Notes: a model not told the origin generated them from the sequence alone. A stretch of 64,000 bases of DNA from Geminicoccus harenae (GCF_019800005.1 NZ_JABGCL010000005.1:124001-188000), one strand, 5' to 3'; shown: positions 32,071 through 40,096, counted from the stretch's first letter. Made by a program: numbers and translations.

Positions 32071-33240
32071 TCAGGGGGAATAGGCGAGCGTTCTGTTTTC
32101 GAGATCCGCCGTGACAACACCGCCACGGTTGGCCTGGAGTTGGCGAAAGACGTCGTAGCCCGACAAGATGGCCTCCTCCCAAAGCCACAAGGGCATGCTC
32201 GCAACCTCGTATCCGTCTACAAATTCTCTGACCATCTTCAGAAGGCCATAGTCGAGCACGGGCATGCCCTCGAACAGGTTCAGCCGCTGCGCGTGGTTGA
32301 ACACCCAGGTGGAGACGCCCTCTTCGATCAAAACCGCACGCGCGCCATCCTCGACCTCGTCGATTTTCGCAATGCTCTTGCGCTTGCACTTCAACAGGCG
32401 TCGAAGATTCGGCGACCATCCAAGTTTTGCCGCGAATGCCATGTGAAAGGCATCGTGGAATCGATAGTCGTCATCTTCCATGCGGTTGTCCGTCAGCTTG
32501 TCACCGAGCGGCTTACCTTCGTAGTAAGGCGTAACCTGTTTCTTCCCAGGTTCGCCGTTTTCGACCAGCGTCAGGGAAAACTTCCGAGGAAGCCGTTCGT
32601 GCTCAGGAAAATCCGCATCCAGCAGCGCTGGATAGCGCTTCTGCTGTGGCCAGCGCTCATACGATTTCTTGAGATTTTCGGCTGCCGCATCGGCAAGACT
32701 GAGTCCGGCTTCCTGAGCTGAATCCCTCAGGCAGCGCAGGATGGCTACGAGCCTGCCAACAATCGAGGCTTGGTTGTCCTCCAGTCGGCCAGCCTGAAAA
32801 TCAACGACCAGAAGACCAACCTCCGAGGCCAGTTTGAGCAAGCGCCGTTCGAATTGGCTGCTGGGTTCAGAGGCTTTGATTCCCACCGACTTCTGCAGAT
32901 CGACAAATTTGAGGTCTTCGGGCGCAGAGAACTGCCAATCTTCCACCGGCCGATCGATGTTATGCCCGATGTAGGCAAGGCTGATGTTTGCCCTGCATGC
33001 GATCGCATTCAGATACCATAGCGTATCGCCGAATTCCTCTATCACCGTCTTCTGGTAGCCTGTATAGGCAGTCCGATCCCGCTGCTTCTTTTTTACCTCG
33101 CTCAATATGCTTCCGGCTTCTCCGAAGATCCCGAGAAGGGGAAAGGACAGACCCCTGTCGGACTTGAAGAGCTTGTCTGTTTTGCGAGCGGCCTTCTGAT
33201 ACGCATCAAGTGTCAAAGTGCCTGCTGAAAACTCGCTCAT
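32071..33240 (-). CDS. MazG-like NTP-pyrophosphohydrolase-fold protein with extra C-terminal domain
   Basis: A 389-residue protein. The N-terminal 110 residues are MazG-like: LLGIFGEAGSILSEVKKKQR and VIEEFGDTLWYLNAIACRA carry the ExxE and ExxD helices, but the second Glu of ExxE is Ser44 here, so catalysis may be altered. A C-terminal domain of about 200 residues (YEGKPLGDKLTDNRMEDDDY, FHDAFHMAFAAKLGWSPNLR) is typical of MazG proteins found with base-modification and defence genes. It ends a three-gene operon with the TIR-like and Nmad2 genes. It may act on modified nucleotides. Confidence 0.8.
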   Translation of the reverse strand: MSEFSAGTLTLDAYQKAARKTDKLFKSDRGLSFPLLGIFGEAGSILSEVKKKQRDRTAYTGYQKTVIEEFGDTLWYLNAIACRANISLAYIGHNIDRPVEDWQFSAPEDLKFVDLQKSVGIKASEPSSQFERRLLKLASEVGLLVVDFQAGRLEDNQASIVGRLVAILRCLRDSAQEAGLSLADAAAENLKKSYERWPQQKRYPALLDADFPEHERLPRKFSLTLVENGEPGKKQVTPYYEGKPLGDKLTDNRMEDDDYRFHDAFHMAFAAKLGWSPNLRRLLKCKRKSIAKIDEVEDGARAVLIEEGVSTWVFNHAQRLNLFEGMPVLDYGLLKMVREFVDGYEVASMPLWLWEEAILSGYDVFRQLQANRGGVVTADLENRTLAYSP

Positions 33241-33257
33241 GCGCGGTTAACCCTTTG

Positions 33258-33908
33258 CTATTCCACCACCTTATCCATGCGCTTTGAGTAGCGCGAACTG
33301 CTCTTCATGAATTGATATGGATCACCAACGACCGTATTGACACGTCCCTTGTATTGTTCCTGGATCCAGTGTAGCAATGGCTGGGCTTGAGCCAGGGTAA
33401 GTTTTCGATACCCTCTTCCGTTGTTATATTTAAGCTGCTCAAGAATCTCTTCCGGAATTGAAGGAGCTGCTTCGCCAAAATAGAAAAAGTTACGGGAGAT
33501 CAATACCCGATCTGTCTGGGTGTCATTTTGGATATTCGACGGTTCTGGTCTGCCGTCTATCTGGCTATGATGCGAATCCTCCTGCACCCACGCGGTCGTT
33601 CCGACCGGGCGATGATAGATATTGTCGCCCATGATCGTCATGCGACTGCCGTTTCGAACGGGCCGTTTGCAGCGATACTCAGGATGGTCCCAGTACGCGT
33701 CGAAAGTGAGCGTGTCGGTCACCTGCATGAGATAGATGCATCGGCCGACCGCATTCAGTTTTGCCCCGCCCATGCCGATGATCCAGTCGCCAACCTGAGC
33801 TTTGCGACGGATCATCGGCTTACATGTGGCCAGAGTGCATACTCCGTGAAAAGGATTCGGAGCAAAGCCGAAGTCTCTCGCGACCACGTACATATAGACA
33901 TTGGGCAT
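33258..33908 (-). CDS. Nmad2 (nucleotide-modification-associated domain 2) protein
   Basis: A 216-residue protein matching the Nmad2 pattern throughout: VYMYVVARDFGFAPNPFHGV, CTLATCKPMIRRKAQVGDWI, LTFDAYWDHPEY, GDNIYHRP, EDSHHS and DRVLISRNFFYFGE. Pfam describes this domain from gene contexts of DNA base modification; the reaction is unknown. The ATG after GGACG-like purines gives MPNVYMYV. It lies seven bases after the TIR-like gene and 17 bases before the MazG-like gene. Confidence 0.82.
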   Translation of the reverse strand: MPNVYMYVVARDFGFAPNPFHGVCTLATCKPMIRRKAQVGDWIIGMGGAKLNAVGRCIYLMQVTDTLTFDAYWDHPEYRCKRPVRNGSRMTIMGDNIYHRPVGTTAWVQEDSHHSQIDGRPEPSNIQNDTQTDRVLISRNFFYFGEAAPSIPEEILEQLKYNNGRGYRKLTLAQAQPLLHWIQEQYKGRVNTVVGDPYQFMKSSSRYSKRMDKVVE

Positions 33909-33915
33909 AGGACGT

Positions 33916-34407
33916 TCAGCACCGCGACGTTGGCGCGGCATGCACAGGCTCGCGCGCGGTGCTGCTGCCTGGATCCTCGAACGGACTGTCTTTACCCTCG
34001 ATGGCGTCGATGATGCTGTCCGAGTTCCAGTTCACGAGTGTGCTTCCGTACTTTTCCAAGGCCGGCGGGATGTCAGCCTTCGTACCTCCATGTGTGTAGA
34101 CGCCTACAATCCGCTTCCCCAGTTCCTTCGCCTTGCGGATTTCCCAATCCACCCATGGGCGTTTATACGTGTCCTTGCCAATTAGGACGACCACGGCTCC
34201 GGCCCACGACATCTTCATCCGCAGCAGCCGCTTGAGCGTCCGCTCCGGAATTTTTCCGGCGTCCAGGCGAGCCTGGTTGGAGGGCTTCGCACGGATCGAA
34301 CTGTTGCGGATTTCGAAACCATTGCGGCCAAGCAGGCTGGTTAGTTTGGTCACGTGATCATCATCAGCATGGTGGTGGCTGATAAATACATGCCGGCGTT
34401 TCGACAT
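33916..34407 (-). CDS. TIR-like (ThsB/MTH538-type) protein
   Basis: A 163-residue protein of the TIR-like family that includes Thoeris ThsB. Signature parts are RRHVFISHHHADDDHVTKL, then IPERTLKRLLRMKMSWAGAV, VLIGKDTYKRPWVDWEIRKA with the conserved Glu89 in WVDWEI, and KRIVGVYTHGG. ThsB-type TIRs make a cyclic NAD-derived signal after phage attack. It is first in an operon with Nmad2 and MazG-like genes and divergent from the patatin gene. No ThsA-like SIR2 effector is seen, so another effector (patatin) is a candidate. Confidence 0.85.
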   Translation of the reverse strand: MSKRRHVFISHHHADDDHVTKLTSLLGRNGFEIRNSSIRAKPSNQARLDAGKIPERTLKRLLRMKMSWAGAVVVLIGKDTYKRPWVDWEIRKAKELGKRIVGVYTHGGTKADIPPALEKYGSTLVNWNSDSIIDAIEGKDSPFEDPGSSTAREPVHAAPTSRC

Positions 34408-34546
34408 TTTCGACCTTCCTATAGAGCTCTGCGCGCCCACTCAAATTGGGTCACATTGTGTAACGAGTCGCGTACAAAGGCTAGTAATCCGTGCGGCGTC
34501 AGCACAAAGCTTCTGGAGCTTACGAATCGATGGGAGCACGAAAGTT

Positions 34547-37177
34547 TTGGTAGGCAACAGCACGGAAACTTGGGAGAAGAAAATTCGGCCGGCGCTCTCA
34601 CCCAGCGCGGCGTTCGGCGAGACGTTCTTCAAGGAGCATGGTGACCGGCCATGGGCTCCGAACGAAGCGGACCATCGTGCCGCCGTATCGCTCCACATCG
34701 AACTTGTCTCGCGAGTCGCCACCCAGCCTCTCGACTACAGCCAAGGCGTCGAGGAGGCTGCCCTCAACAGCATTTTCGAGCTGTTCGGGAAGACCAGATC
34801 CTTCTGCTTGAATAACCTGGGCTGCAGCACCTTCGAAATAGTGGCCTGGCATGTACTGAACTCAAAGGTTCGCCCGTTTACTGCCCGGTGGCATGCTATC
34901 AGCCAGTCAGGAGGGCTCCGCGCCTTAGACACCAGCGACGAGTTCCGGGCAGAGTTGGAGGTCATGCAGCAGGCTTTGCTCGACCTGGATAAAGCACTGC
35001 AGCTGATCGCCGGGTATGACGGTTACTCTACGCCTCGAGCGTCAAATCCCTTGCATGCGGGCATTGATGAGGAGTTGCAACTGTCTCCAGTGTGGCGGCC
35101 CATGGGGCTTCGTAATGGCACCGAGGAGTTAGCGGCGCGGGAGCGGGACCTTGTCCTGGCCCGACGACATCAATACCAGATCGACCCGGAACGGAGGTGG
35201 GCTGCGGGAATTGCGCTTTCCGGCGGGGGCATCAGGAGCGCAACATTTGCGATCGGCGTGCTCGCGGCTCTCGCGCGCAGAAATCTTCTGCCGCAGTTCG
35301 ACTATATCTCCAGTGTTTCCGGCGGCGGATTTGCCGCAGGCTTCCTGACGCAGCTTCTCGGCGGACCGGACAATGACCCTCGCTTCGGACTGGATGCAAA
35401 CAAACAGCCGTTCCAGAGGGATGAAGGCGAGTCGCTCATCCTAAGAAAAGTTCGTCATGGTGCCAGCTACCTGTCGGGTTCGTTTCTCGAACGCTTGGCG
35501 CTCGGGACGATCCAGGCGCACGGGATCTTCATAAATCTATTGGTCATCACACTGTTGATCTCTATCTTTGCGTTTGGCGAGTTTGCTATCAGCAGTTTCA
35601 TTCCGGGAAACGTGACGAGTATATTCTTGGCATTTCTGCCACTCGCCGCTGTGAGCGGCATTCTGATCATTCCGCTGGCAAGCAAAACTTTCTACTGTGA
35701 CAACAAACCATCCTTCTTGATGTCGTTTTTCGGCTTGCTATTTCTTTTGCCACCGGCAGTTTTTTTTCTGCATCTGTTTCACGCTGGCGTGCGCTACCTC
35801 ACAGGGCTGTTTGTGGTCGGCACGCAAACGAGTGTCACCTACGCTCCGGTCACACTGGGTGCCATCGTGACCTGGCTCGCACTCACCATCTCCGGTTTCG
35901 TCGCGGCGGGGGCGATAATCTCGCAGTTCAATCGGCTACGCCCAGCATTCCTGACTGTATTTGCAGTCGTGTTTCTGTTGATGACCGAGTCTCTTTTTTA
36001 CACGTTCTTTGTTGATAGCAGCCCGTCGTCCGGCATCATCTCTGCAGGCTTGGCGGCAGTCATCCTCTTCTTTCTGTGGCTATTTCTCGACATCAATGTT
36101 GCGTCACTGCATCATTACTACCGCGCCAAGCTGTCCGATGCGTTCCTGCTTCGTCCCTCGGGTGAGCCCGCAGATCCGATGAATCTGAGTACGTTCGACG
36201 GGCGGCGGGCTCTGTTTCCCATCATCAACTGCGCGCTGAACGTTCCAAATTCAAAAGATCCGGTCATGCGCGGGCGCCTGTCGGATGTGTTCGCGATCAC
36301 GCCTGTGGCAGCGGGTGCGGGTGTCCTCGGCTATCTCGAAACTCCCAGTTGGGAGAAGTCTAATACCAACCTCGATCTGGGATCCACCATCGCCTTGTCC
36401 GGCGCGGCGGTCTCACCGCAAATGGGCTTGCGGACAAAACGCTACGCAAGCTTCTGGCTCACGGCACTCAATCTTCGATTGGGCATCTGGCTCAGCAGAC
36501 CAGGGAAAACATCACGAGGGCCGGGGCTATGGCAGCTGGTGAAAGAAATGACCGCCACGGCCGACGAGCATGGTGCATTTCTCAGCATCTCTGACGGAGG
36601 CCATATCGAGAACCTGGGTGTCTACGAGTTGCTGAAGCGTCGATGCCGCTTTATCGTGGCTGTTGACGGCGAGAACGATCCGACGATGACATTCCACGCG
36701 CTGACAAACCTGCAACGGCTCGCCTATATCGATTTCGGGATCGTCCTCGATCTAAATTTGGACGATCTAAGGCTTGGAGAGGCGGGCTATAGCCGGTCGC
36801 ACTTTCAGCTCTGCCGAATATTCTACCCGCAAGCACCGGACCAAGTGTCTCGGGAAATCGGTTACCTACTCTACATTAAGCTCTCCCTGACGGGCAACGA
36901 GGGAGAGTACCTCAGGCGCTACAAGCTCGATGAGCCGACGTTTCCACACCATTCGACCGCGGATCAGTTCTTCTCCGAGATCCAATTCGAGGCGTACCGA
37001 TCTCTTGGAGAACACGTAGGTGAAAAGCTGTTCCTGCCGGCGATCATCGGTCCGCTAGACCAGAAAGACGTTCCGCTTGAGGAGTGGTTTCGTTGTCTTG
37101 GCCACAGCTTGTTGCGGCCGATGCCTAGCAGTCAACGTGCCCATCAAACCGTTCAGTCAAGTAGCAACGCAGAATGA
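34547..37177 (+). CDS. Patatin-like phospholipase with internal membrane domain
   Basis: An 876-residue protein. The patatin oxyanion loop is LSGGGIRSATFAIGV (residues about 224-238), the nucleophile Ser258 lies in SSVSGGGFAAG, and the catalytic Asp683 in SISDGGHIENLGVYELLKRR. About six membrane segments (residues about 325-530) are inserted between the two halves of the active site. A TTG start with GGAG ten bases upstream is used; no upstream ATG fits. Divergent from the TIR-like operon (140 bases). In CBASS-type systems patatins degrade membranes on a nucleotide signal; here a similar effector role is inferred. Confidence 0.85.
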   Translation: MVGNSTETWEKKIRPALSPSAAFGETFFKEHGDRPWAPNEADHRAAVSLHIELVSRVATQPLDYSQGVEEAALNSIFELFGKTRSFCLNNLGCSTFEIVAWHVLNSKVRPFTARWHAISQSGGLRALDTSDEFRAELEVMQQALLDLDKALQLIAGYDGYSTPRASNPLHAGIDEELQLSPVWRPMGLRNGTEELAARERDLVLARRHQYQIDPERRWAAGIALSGGGIRSATFAIGVLAALARRNLLPQFDYISSVSGGGFAAGFLTQLLGGPDNDPRFGLDANKQPFQRDEGESLILRKVRHGASYLSGSFLERLALGTIQAHGIFINLLVITLLISIFAFGEFAISSFIPGNVTSIFLAFLPLAAVSGILIIPLASKTFYCDNKPSFLMSFFGLLFLLPPAVFFLHLFHAGVRYLTGLFVVGTQTSVTYAPVTLGAIVTWLALTISGFVAAGAIISQFNRLRPAFLTVFAVVFLLMTESLFYTFFVDSSPSSGIISAGLAAVILFFLWLFLDINVASLHHYYRAKLSDAFLLRPSGEPADPMNLSTFDGRRALFPIINCALNVPNSKDPVMRGRLSDVFAITPVAAGAGVLGYLETPSWEKSNTNLDLGSTIALSGAAVSPQMGLRTKRYASFWLTALNLRLGIWLSRPGKTSRGPGLWQLVKEMTATADEHGAFLSISDGGHIENLGVYELLKRRCRFIVAVDGENDPTMTFHALTNLQRLAYIDFGIVLDLNLDDLRLGEAGYSRSHFQLCRIFYPQAPDQVSREIGYLLYIKLSLTGNEGEYLRRYKLDEPTFPHHSTADQFFSEIQFEAYRSLGEHVGEKLFLPAIIGPLDQKDVPLEEWFRCLGHSLLRPMPSSQRAHQTVQSSSNAE

Positions 37178-37371
37178 GTGGTGCGTCCACTGAGGTCGAT
37201 TTGTCGACGACGTTTGATGTCACAATAGCCGGCTATTCAGGTTCAGCATCCTTCGCCAATGCCGATGTCTTTCAGGAGAAGCGAAAGGGCCGGGCCGAGC
37301 CTTTGAGACATCCATCCTCCAAACTCGCTTACGTCCCCTCAGAGAGTTGTTGTATAATCAAATCTGATTAA
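37174..37371 (+). CDS. Small ORF coupled to the patatin gene, probably truncated
   Basis: A 65-codon frame starting in an ATGA overlap with the patatin stop. It reads into the phage promoter/operator at 37353, which supplies the last codons and stop, so the original gene is probably cut at the right border of cargo A (about 37,300-37,350). No domain recognised. Confidence 0.4.
   Translation: MSGASTEVDLSTTFDVTIAGYSGSASFANADVFQEKRKGRAEPLRHPSSKLAYVPSESCCIIKSD
37353..37371 (+). promoter_or_regulatory. Promoter/operator TATAAT + ATCAAATCTGATTAA
   Basis: Consensus -10 TATAAT overlapping an imperfect palindrome, followed by CAATC. A TTACGT sequence 18 bases upstream could act as -35. It precedes the winged-helix gene by about 100 bases and marks the right border of cargo A. 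Confidence 0.6.
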
Positions 37372-37467
37372 CAATCACCTACTGCGTCCCGCCAAGCCTC
37401 TGCCGTTCCCGCGTTTTTCCGCCAATGCACGGGACGCCGGGCGCTAGGCGGGCGCACCATCCGCCAA

Positions 37468-37869
37468 ATGTCTGCCTTCCACCACAACGACCGGTCGTCA
37501 CCGGTCATCCTCGAAGCCCTGCGCACCGCCGGGGCTATGACCGCGCCCGAGATGGCCGACTTCCTCGACCTGCCGCTGCGCACCGTCCGCCGCCGCCTGA
37601 CGCGGCTGCACGAGCTCAAGCTGATCCACCTGGCGCCGTGGCGGCATCCTGGCCGGCAAGGTGGCCGTATCACGCCGGTCTACCGCTTCGGGCCTGGCCG
37701 CGACCACGGCCGCCCACCGGTCCAGACCCGGGACGAGATCAACGCCCGGCACCGCGAGCGCCACAAGCGCAACCGCGAGGAAGCCGCCGCGACGCGCCCG
37801 GTGCTCAAGGCCGCCAAGCGTGATCCGCTCAACCCGTTCGCGGGTCTGATGGCGCAGGTGACCCAGTGA
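37468..37869 (+). CDS. Winged-helix phage protein
   Basis: A 133-residue protein. Its first 70 residues form a winged helix (VILEALRTAGAMTAPEMADF, LDLPLRTVRRRLTRLHELKL) followed by HLAPWRHPGRQGGRITPVYR, and a basic Arg-rich tail. Similar ArsR/Rrf2-size HTH proteins occur near phage regulators. It is the first backbone gene after cargo A. Confidence 0.65.
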   Translation: MSAFHHNDRSSPVILEALRTAGAMTAPEMADFLDLPLRTVRRRLTRLHELKLIHLAPWRHPGRQGGRITPVYRFGPGRDHGRPPVQTRDEINARHRERHKRNREEAAATRPVLKAAKRDPLNPFAGLMAQVTQ

Positions 37870-37991
37870 CCGCCCGCGAGGCCAACTACCTGATCCTGGC
37901 CGCCGGCGCCGTCAGCCTGCTGGTGCTGCTGTTCGGCCGCCCCGACGCGCCGCGCCATCGCGTGGCCGGCCCCTGCGAGGTCCCGCGATGA
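37866..37991 (+). CDS. 41-residue membrane miniprotein
   Basis: GTG start overlapping the stop of the winged-helix gene; one hydrophobic segment (YLILAAGAVSLLVLLFG) followed by a basic tail. Overlaps the next small gene. No recognised function. Confidence 0.5.
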   Translation: MTAREANYLILAAGAVSLLVLLFGRPDAPRHRVAGPCEVPR

Positions 37992-38113
37992 GCCCGCGCA
38001 ACATCGAGCGCGCGGCGATCGCCGCTGCCGTGGCGCTGGGCGCCGGCGTGCTGACGGCGTTGGTTTCCGCCTACAGGATCGGCCTGGCATGCCTGGCGCG
38101 CGGCCCGCTGTAG
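37988..38113 (+). CDS. 41-residue membrane miniprotein
   Basis: ATG start overlapping the preceding TGA; hydrophobic segment IAAAVALGAGVLTALVSAYR. Second in a pair of tiny membrane genes after the winged-helix gene. No recognised function. Confidence 0.5.
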   Translation: MSPRNIERAAIAAAVALGAGVLTALVSAYRIGLACLARGPL

Positions 38114-38135
38114 AAGCGCTGGCCGGAAACTGTGC

Positions 38136-38154
38136 GATAATCAAATTTGATCAA
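38136..38154 (+). promoter_or_regulatory. Promoter/operator GATAAT + ATCAAATTTGATCAA
   Basis: Extended -10 TGCGATAAT overlapping the perfect palindrome ATCAAATTTGAT, with GTCGTGAC 27 bases downstream. Nearly the same 60-base arrangement as at 31148. Confidence 0.6.
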
Positions 38155-38181
38155 CTTCTATTGGGAGGTCGCGCGCGCGGC

Positions 38182-38189
38182 GTCGTGAC
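38182..38189 (+). promoter_or_regulatory. GTCGTGAC element, 15 bases before an ATG
   Basis: GGCGTCGTGACT word followed by CCTATTC and, 15 bases on, the ATG of a broken methyltransferase. No SD. Confidence 0.5.
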
Positions 38190-38195
38190 TGTCCC

Positions 38196-39080
38196 CTATT
38201 CGACATGACGACTTTCAACCTGCACCACGGCGACTGCCTGGAGGTCATGCAAGGCATGGCCGGGAGACGCCGCCAAAGCCGCCAGGATCCGATCCGCAAC
38301 TGCGGACGGGTGCTGCTTGATGTGGCTTTCCCACAGCCGCAGAACCCGGTAGCCGCACGCCGCCATGTAGGCGTCTTGGCTGACATCGAGCTTCATCCGC
38401 TTGCGCTGGCGCGCGTCAGGAACGGGGAAGCGCTCCGGATTGCCGTGCCAGTAGTCGCCGTCGAACTGGATCACCAGCTTGGCCTCTGGGACAAAGGCGT
38501 CCACGCAAAACTTGCCGCCAATCATGCACTGCGGATCGTAGGATACGCCAATGCTGTCGAGCATCGCGTACCCTGCGCGCTCCAAGTTGTTGGGCCGGAG
38601 TCGAGCTTGCATCGCGTTCATCTCACGAAGCATGATTGTCCGTTCCGGGTCAGTGTCACGGCACTTCAGCGAGCAGTAGAGAGGCTTCACGGCTTTGCGC
38701 GATGGCGACCAGCGAAACTCCTTCGCGCATACTTTGCAGGCGTAACTATCCTTGTTCCTTCCCTGCCAAACATCGCAGCATTCTTTCGAGCAAAAACGAG
38801 AAGTGCTCTTGAGGCTTTGCGGCACGTAGAACGGTTTGGTGCAGACCTCGCAGTTCTTGGTCTCGCCCTTGGCCCGGTAGATGTGGCCGCACACGCGCGA
38901 GCATGTCGGTTGCGCCGCGCTCCCAAATCTCGGCTGCCACAGCTTTCCGCACACAGCGCAGACCTTCTTCGGAAGCCTGCTGCCGATGCCTTTACATGCT
39001 CGGCTGCAAAATTGTGCCCGAGCGGCTCGCGCGCCATGCGTGTTGAACTCGGTCCCGCAAATAGAGCAATTCTTCTTCAT
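38196..39080 (-). CDS. Vsr/EDxHD-type endonuclease with four Cys4 zinc fingers (homing-endonuclease-like)
   Basis: A 294-residue protein. Residues 1-145 hold four tandem fingers of the form CxxC-about 18-CSxxC (CSICGTEFN/CSRAC, CAVCGKLWQ/CSRVC, CEVCTKPFY/CSKEC, CKVCAKEFR/CSLKC). The C-terminal domain has the Vsr-like core LERAGYAMLDSIGVSYDPQC, CVDAFVPEAKLVIQFDGDYW and HGNPERF. The last about 20 residues are encoded by the antisense strand of the methyltransferase remnant, so the gene invaded that locus and borrowed its stop codon from there. Best explained as a free-standing homing endonuclease that cut the methyltransferase gene. Confidence 0.75.
   Translation of the reverse strand: MKKNCSICGTEFNTHGARAARAQFCSRACKGIGSRLPKKVCAVCGKLWQPRFGSAAQPTCSRVCGHIYRAKGETKNCEVCTKPFYVPQSLKSTSRFCSKECCDVWQGRNKDSYACKVCAKEFRWSPSRKAVKPLYCSLKCRDTDPERTIMLREMNAMQARLRPNNLERAGYAMLDSIGVSYDPQCMIGGKFCVDAFVPEAKLVIQFDGDYWHGNPERFPVPDARQRKRMKLDVSQDAYMAACGYRVLRLWESHIKQHPSAVADRILAALAASPGHALHDLQAVAVVQVESRHVE
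38205..38262 (+). pseudogene. DNA methyltransferase N-terminal fragment, split by the endonuclease gene
   Basis: MTTFNLHHGDCLEVMQGMA is the standard start of phage DNA methyltransferases (LHxGDCLEVM). Similarity stops after 19 codons, where the antisense endonuclease gene begins. The DPPY and SAM-binding parts are missing. It starts 15 bases after GTCGTGAC. Confidence 0.7.
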
Positions 39081-39227
39081 TCCGAGATTCTTCAGGAAAG
39101 CGCAGCTACCGTCAAGGCGTCAGAGCTTATGCGATACCTGTACAGCACACCACCTCGAAAGAGGCTCTCCGCGGTCTGTCTTGCGACTTACGGTAACGAC
39201 CCGAAGCATAGGCGAACAAATTCTTGG

Positions 39228-39314
39228 CCACGGCTGATGGCATACTTTCGTGGTGCGGCCGCCCAAGCCGCCGCGTTCAACCCACAACTCGGCCTTTTTG
39301 GGGAGGCAGCATGA
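39228..39314 (+). pseudogene. Possible C-terminal fragment of the split methyltransferase
   Basis: The open frame ends PRLMAYFRGAAAQAAAFNPQ followed by LGLFGEAA, resembling the C-terminal tails of phage methyltransferases. It lies just after the endonuclease gene's 5' end, in the same orientation as the N-terminal fragment. If right, the middle of the gene was lost on insertion. Weak evidence because tails are not conserved. Confidence 0.35.
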
Positions 39315-39577
39315 AGAAGACGAAACGCTGGACCTGCACGCTGTGCCAACAAGACACCGGCGTGCTCTGGGCGATGCTGATCTTCCTGGTGCTGGCCTAC
39401 TGCGCGCCGGCCTTGTGGTCGATGTACCGGATGATCGTGGGCACCACGCCGCCAGAGCTGTTCCCGGTGGTGGCTGTAGTGCTCGCGTTCATGGCCTGGC
39501 TGGCGCGACCGATCTGGGGGGAGCTGTCGCGCCGGCCATGGAAGCCGCTGTTCCGTGGCGATCGCCACCGTGGATAA
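39311..39577 (+). CDS. Two-span phage membrane protein
   Basis: An 88-residue protein with a Cys pair (WTCTLCQQD), a membrane segment (WAMLIFLVLAYCAPALW) and a second one (FPVVAVVLAFMAWLARP). A strong SD (GGGGAGG) precedes the ATG, which overlaps the end of the methyltransferase fragment. Function unknown. Confidence 0.6.
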   Translation: MKKTKRWTCTLCQQDTGVLWAMLIFLVLAYCAPALWSMYRMIVGTTPPELFPVVAVVLAFMAWLARPIWGELSRRPWKPLFRGDRHRG

Positions 39578-39704
39578 GGTCGAGGTCTGGCGCAAGTTGG
39601 CGTGCCGGTGCTGGTGGCGGTTCGGCACCAGGGTGGAACGCATCGCGGTCCGTGCCGACACCATGATCAACCAGTTCTATCGCACGCGGGCAGACGAGCT
39701 GTAG
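39570..39704 (+). CDS. Small basic phage protein, maybe cut at cargo C border
   Basis: A 44-codon frame with GTG start overlapping the previous stop (VDKVEVWRKLACRCWWRFGT, then RVERIAVRADTMINQFYRTR). The stop falls at the junction with the TetR fragment, so the native C-terminus may be lost. Another GTG five codons upstream is possible. Confidence 0.4.
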   Translation: MDKVEVWRKLACRCWWRFGTRVERIAVRADTMINQFYRTRADEL

Positions 39705-40096
39705 CGCTGATCGAGGATGCGTTCTCCGACCTGCTCGAGCACTTCGATGCCGAGATTGATGCACTGATGGAGCAGGATCCCGACCCGCAGGGGCGCTTCA
39801 CACGGGCCTACGCCAGCACGTTGTACACCAAGCGTGAACCGCAAATTGAATGCCGATGGACCGCACTTTCCGTGTCGTCCGTGGCTGATCCAGGGCTTCG
39901 ACGGACGTGGGCAGACTCGTTTGAGAGGAGGCTTGATAGGCACAAGGAGACAGATAGCGGCATGGGCCTCACGATTATCCGTCTTGCCGCTGGCGGCCTG
40001 TGGCTGGCCGGCCTGCTGGACTATGGGGACGGCGTGCTGGCCGACCAGAAGGAATTGTACGCTCGCCTGATCGTTGTGAAAAAAACATCAAGCTGA
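39701..40096 (+). pseudogene. TetR-family regulator, C-terminal half only
   Basis: Residues VALIEDAFSDLLEHFDAEID, FTRAYASTLYTKREPQIECR, ADSFERRLDR and LAAGGLWLAGLLDYGDG match the ligand-binding domain of TetR/AcrR regulators. The DNA-binding HTH is absent; upstream sequence is phage. It is the left edge of cargo C and was cut on acquisition. The TonB receptor follows. Confidence 0.65.

Noticed and set aside
33916..37177. Naming the island a Thoeris or CBASS system
   Set aside because: No ThsA and no CD-NTase (cGAS-like) gene is present; only the TIR-like part and a patatin resemble those systems, so no established name is justified.
38205..39314. 369-codon plus-strand frame read as one protein
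   Set aside because: Only the first 19 codons (and perhaps the last 29) look like methyltransferase; the middle is antisense of the endonuclease with four zinc fingers.
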